Below, piece after piece: positions 61,801 through 64,000 of a DNA stretch of 64,000 bases; the stretch's first letter is position 1, and every line of letters starts with the position of its first letter. The translations under genes and the position numbers were made by a program. The notes below the pieces were generated by a model, which was given only the letters and a program-made list of their open reading frames with translations, was not told the origin of the DNA and searched no databases. The DNA comes from Shouchella rhizosphaerae (GTDB lineage Bacteria > Bacillota > Bacilli > Bacillales > Bacillaceae_D), in assembly GCF_900142675.1 (NCBI RefSeq), contig NZ_FRBS01000004.1:412380-476379 (forward strand). Direction: 5' to 3'.

Positions 61801-62523
61801 GTGACAAAACGTTATTTACTCGTCGTGTTTGCTTATATCGTTATGCAGACTGGTCTGGCTATTTTGGTAAGCTGGCTGCTGATTCGTTACTTTGCCATTT
61901 CCGGCGCCTTGAACATCGGCTTGTCATCCATTATTACATTTACGATTGGTTTAATCGCCATTCTCCTTATTTTACGCAAAGACGAAGACAGAGGCGGGGG
62001 CCTTCCTGGAAAGAAAGCGACCGTTCCAGAAACAATCGCGTGGTCGCTTATCGGTATCTTCCTTGTATTTGCGACACAAACTGTTGCCGGCTTGATTGAA
62101 CAACAGCTTCTTGGGATTGACCAAGGATCTGAAAATACTGCGCAACTGGTTGAAGTCGCCCAAGATTTTTTGCCTTTTATTCTTGTGGTAGCGATTCTTG
62201 GGCCGATTATTGAGGAACTCGTTTTCCGAAAAGCGATTTTTGGCTGGATTTATGTCCGCACCAATTTTTTTGTTGCGGCTCTCATAAGCTCGATAATCTT
62301 TGCTGTCATCCACTTTGATTTTGAACATATTTTGGTTTATGCTGCTATGGGTTTTTCGTTTGCCTTCTTATACGTAAAAACGAAACGGATTATTGTACCT
62401 ATTATCTCCCATATGGCGATCAACAGTTTTGTCGTCATTGTCCAAGTCGTGTTTGCTGAGCAACTGGCGGAGATTATGGAGCAATACGAGCAGCAGTCAT
62501 CCTTTATCCAGTTATTCTTTTAG
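61801..62523 (+). CDS. ydiL: CPBP-family intramembrane metalloprotease (YdiL-like)
   Basis: A 240-residue membrane protein, about seven helices. CPBP/Abi motifs: EELVFRKAIFG (Glu138-139, Arg143), FAVIHFDFEH (His171) and ISHMAINS (His204), the presumed metal site. Such proteases process peptides or act in bacteriocin self-protection in some bacteria; here the position next to groESL, as ydiL in B. subtilis, points to the vertical orthologue. GTG start with AAAGGAG upstream. Confidence 0.87.
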   Translation: MTKRYLLVVFAYIVMQTGLAILVSWLLIRYFAISGALNIGLSSIITFTIGLIAILLILRKDEDRGGGLPGKKATVPETIAWSLIGIFLVFATQTVAGLIEQQLLGIDQGSENTAQLVEVAQDFLPFILVVAILGPIIEELVFRKAIFGWIYVRTNFFVAALISSIIFAVIHFDFEHILVYAAMGFSFAFLYVKTKRIIVPIISHMAINSFVVIVQVVFAEQLAEIMEQYEQQSSFIQLFF

Positions 62524-62532
62524 GGGTGCCCT

Positions 62533-62733
62533 ATGACAAAGTCGCCAATTTTTATAGGTCTATCGTATGTGTTGCTTGGTGTTGGCTTCATTGCGCTGAC
62601 GTTTATTAACGTCAACCAAAATGGTTGGGGATTTATGTCTTTTTTTACCGCCTTTATCGCAGCCGTCGATTTGTACGTGGGCTGGCTCAACCTTCAACGA
62701 GGGTTTAAAAAGAAACCAAATCAATCAGACTGA
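62533..62733 (+). CDS. ydiK: DUF4305 small membrane protein (YdiK-like)
   Basis: A 66-residue protein with two hydrophobic helices (FIGLSYVLLGVGFIALTFI and FMSFFTAFIAAVDLYVGW). It follows ydiL by nine bases, as ydiK/ydiL neighbour each other in B. subtilis. Function unknown. Confidence 0.75.
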   Translation: MTKSPIFIGLSYVLLGVGFIALTFINVNQNGWGFMSFFTAFIAAVDLYVGWLNLQRGFKKKPNQSD

Positions 62734-62782
62734 AAGTAAAGATGGGAAAAAACGAGGGTTGGAAACATTTGAGTAAACGTGT

Positions 62783-62832
62783 TGAGGCTGCACGCAGGTT
62801 ACACTCCTGCTTGCAGCCCTTCGTTTTTTTCT
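62783..62832 (+). terminator. Terminator of ydiL-ydiK
   Basis: GGCTGC-CGCAGG and CCTGC-TGCAGCC pair with one mismatch, then CTTCGTTTTTTT. It overlaps the 3' end of the convergent dehydrogenase gene. Confidence 0.65.
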
Positions 62833-63893
62833 TCCAATTTTTTTATGGCAGAGACCACAGCATCCGCTGATACTGGAAACGGCATTACATGAATGGATTC
62901 TTCTGCGACTGTCGCTTTTTCAGCAACTGAACGCAAATCAGCTTGGAGGGAAATGCCTAACTGAGTTAATGAATATGGAAGGCCAACTTTTTCATAAAAT
63001 AGCCGCAATGCTTCGATTTCGTGCCATTTCTCTTCTAACGCCAATTGGACGAGAATGCCGTATGCCACTTTGTCGCCGTGGAGAATATCATGTGTTTCCG
63101 CTAAAACCGTCAAGCCGTTATGGATCGAATGGGCTCCTGCAATCCGTCCATATTGGTCCCCAAATCCTCCAACCATGCCACCTAGCATAATAATCGTTTC
63201 TGCAACTTTACAAAAAGCAGTGCTCACTTCGCCTATGTCAAAAGCGCGCAAAGCTTCATCGCTTTTTTCCAACAAAATGTCACGACATAGTTTAGCCGTA
63301 TAATAAGCCACCTCTAATGCTGGGGACTTTTCATCCATCGAACCAAGCTGGACATCCGCTTCGTACCATTTTGCAAGCGTATCGCCTATGCCAGCGACAA
63401 ACAGCTCTTTTGGCGCAGTCAAAAGCAAGCGCGGTTCAAGTAATAGCAACGACGCATTTTCTGGGTAAACGTCGTAGTGTGTATAGGTCCCCTCATCTGT
63501 ATAAACGGCCGCAAGCGGCGTCCAAGGGGCACAATTTGAGGCTAGCGTCGGCACGAGCACATAAGGCCGTTTCGTTTGGTAAGCCCCTCCTTTGACTAGG
63601 TCAAGGAGTTTGCCGCCCCCCACGCCGACAATCGCATCGTACTCGCCGCTTTGCACAACAGCTGCCAGTTGGTCCATTTGATTTTGTGAACAAATTCCAT
63701 TGTATTGCCAGTAAGTTGCCTCAACAGCTGTAAATTCCGGCCAAAATCGTTCTGCCGCTTTCCAAGAGGCATCGCCGTGGACCACTAAAACATGGTGAAA
63801 TCCTCTCGCTTTTAGTTTAGTTTCTAAGGAAGACAGTATCCCTTCTTCCAATACATATTCATGTGGTGCTCCGCGAACAACAAGCGACTCCAT
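62799..63893 (-). CDS. Iron-containing alcohol dehydrogenase family oxidoreductase
   Basis: A 364-residue group III (metal-dependent) dehydrogenase: AIVGVGGGKLLDLVKGGAY is the NAD-binding GGGxxxD motif, LVPTLASNCAPWTPLAAVYTDEG the glycerol dehydrogenase-like segment, and metal ligands are Asp in GIGDTLAKWYEAD and His in GAHSIHNGL and TEHDILHGDKVAYG-like part. Relatives include glycerol dehydrogenase and hydroxycarboxylate dehydrogenases; substrate not assignable. ATG 63893 (GGAGGAA upstream) follows the preceding gene by two bases. Confidence 0.82.
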   Translation of the reverse strand: MESLVVRGAPHEYVLEEGILSSLETKLKARGFHHVLVVHGDASWKAAERFWPEFTAVEATYWQYNGICSQNQMDQLAAVVQSGEYDAIVGVGGGKLLDLVKGGAYQTKRPYVLVPTLASNCAPWTPLAAVYTDEGTYTHYDVYPENASLLLLEPRLLLTAPKELFVAGIGDTLAKWYEADVQLGSMDEKSPALEVAYYTAKLCRDILLEKSDEALRAFDIGEVSTAFCKVAETIIMLGGMVGGFGDQYGRIAGAHSIHNGLTVLAETHDILHGDKVAYGILVQLALEEKWHEIEALRLFYEKVGLPYSLTQLGISLQADLRSVAEKATVAEESIHVMPFPVSADAVVSAIKKLEEKNEGLQAGV

Positions 63894-63895
63894 CC

Positions 63896-64000
63896 TTATT
63901 CCTCCATCCAACTTGGCTTGCCAAAGCCTGCAAATTCTTTATCGATTACTTCTTCAAATTCAGCGGACTCAACAACCTCTTTAATATCGTTAGCCAACTC
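63896..64000 (-). CDS. C-terminal end of an unidentified gene
   Basis: The frame is open from the window edge to TAA 63898-63896. The visible 34 residues, ELANDIKEVVESAEFEEV followed by IDKEFAGFGKPSWMEE, are not enough to name a family. The gene is upstream in the same operon as the dehydrogenase, since only two bases separate them. Confidence 0.6.
   Translation of the reverse strand, partial: ELANDIKEVVESAEFEEVIDKEFAGFGKPSWMEE

Overview
The window looks like chromosome of a low-to-moderate GC, endospore-forming Bacillaceae. The gene content and synteny (yeaC-yeaD-yebA-guaA, ydiK-ydiL-groES-groEL with a CIRCE operator, csbB/yfhO, an ehu-type uptake system, Na+-coupled transporters) suggest an alkaliphilic Bacillus such as the Alkalihalobacillus/Shouchella clausii group. 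That species-level placement is inference from content, not from a database match.

Layout. 1-1.1 kb: end of a NhaC-type antiporter gene and a decayed IS30 transposase. 1.2-8.3 kb: a VOC protein, then guaA preceded by the MoxR ATPase / DUF58 / transglutaminase cluster. 8.4-13.6 kb: single genes (thioredoxin-like, secreted phosphoesterase, two Gly/Tyr-rich probable spore proteins, a MecA-type penicillin-binding lipoprotein, a nitroreductase). 13.65-24.2 kb: a phage-tail and lysis cassette without any head, packaging, replication or integration gene. 24.5-29.5 kb: malate utilisation (malic enzyme, 2-HCT symporter, CitA/DcuS-like two-component system). 29.6-30.1 kb: an orphan ArpU-type phage late regulator. 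30.1-33.2 kb: an ehuBCDA-type ectoine/hydroxyectoine ABC importer. 33.6-40.8 kb: a lipoprotein, a HAD hydrolase, a CsbB-GtcA-YfhO polymer glycosylation trio, small membrane proteins and a ferritin-like protein. 40.8-51.3 kb: formate dehydrogenase, its maturation factor, an FNT-family channel and a nearly complete molybdenum-cofactor pathway. 51.3-54.5 kb: HpaB-type monooxygenase, Fpg/Nei glycosylase, and a queuosine-precursor transporter behind a preQ1-I riboswitch. 54.5-59.2 kb: a PTS/SIS operon with its PRD regulator. 59.6-62.7 kb: groESL, ydiL and ydiK. The end holds an iron-type alcohol dehydrogenase and a cut-off gene.

The most interesting item is the tail cassette. Its genes run major tail protein, frameshifted tail chaperone, tape measure, distal tail protein, a large tail spike with an S74-type chaperone end, a small coiled-coil protein, holin and amidase. 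It starts from its own promoter, in which a GAAC-N4-GTTC palindrome (LexA/DinR box pattern) fills the space upstream of the -10. A chaperone -1 frameshift site (nine A) opens into a clean 86-codon extension ending exactly at the tape-measure start. Five kilobases beyond the cassette, an orphan ArpU-type regulator has a second GAAC-N4-GTTC palindrome in its own putative promoter. Together these suggest an SOS-induced, headless, flexible-tail bacteriocin (F-type tailocin) rather than a random prophage remnant. This is inference that needs induction and microscopy.

The formate/molybdenum block also reads as a unit: the FNT channel, the FDH subunit, DUF1641 and FdhD sit beside moaA, moaB, moaC, moaD, moaE, mobA, mobB and moeA, which supply the cofactor the dehydrogenase needs.
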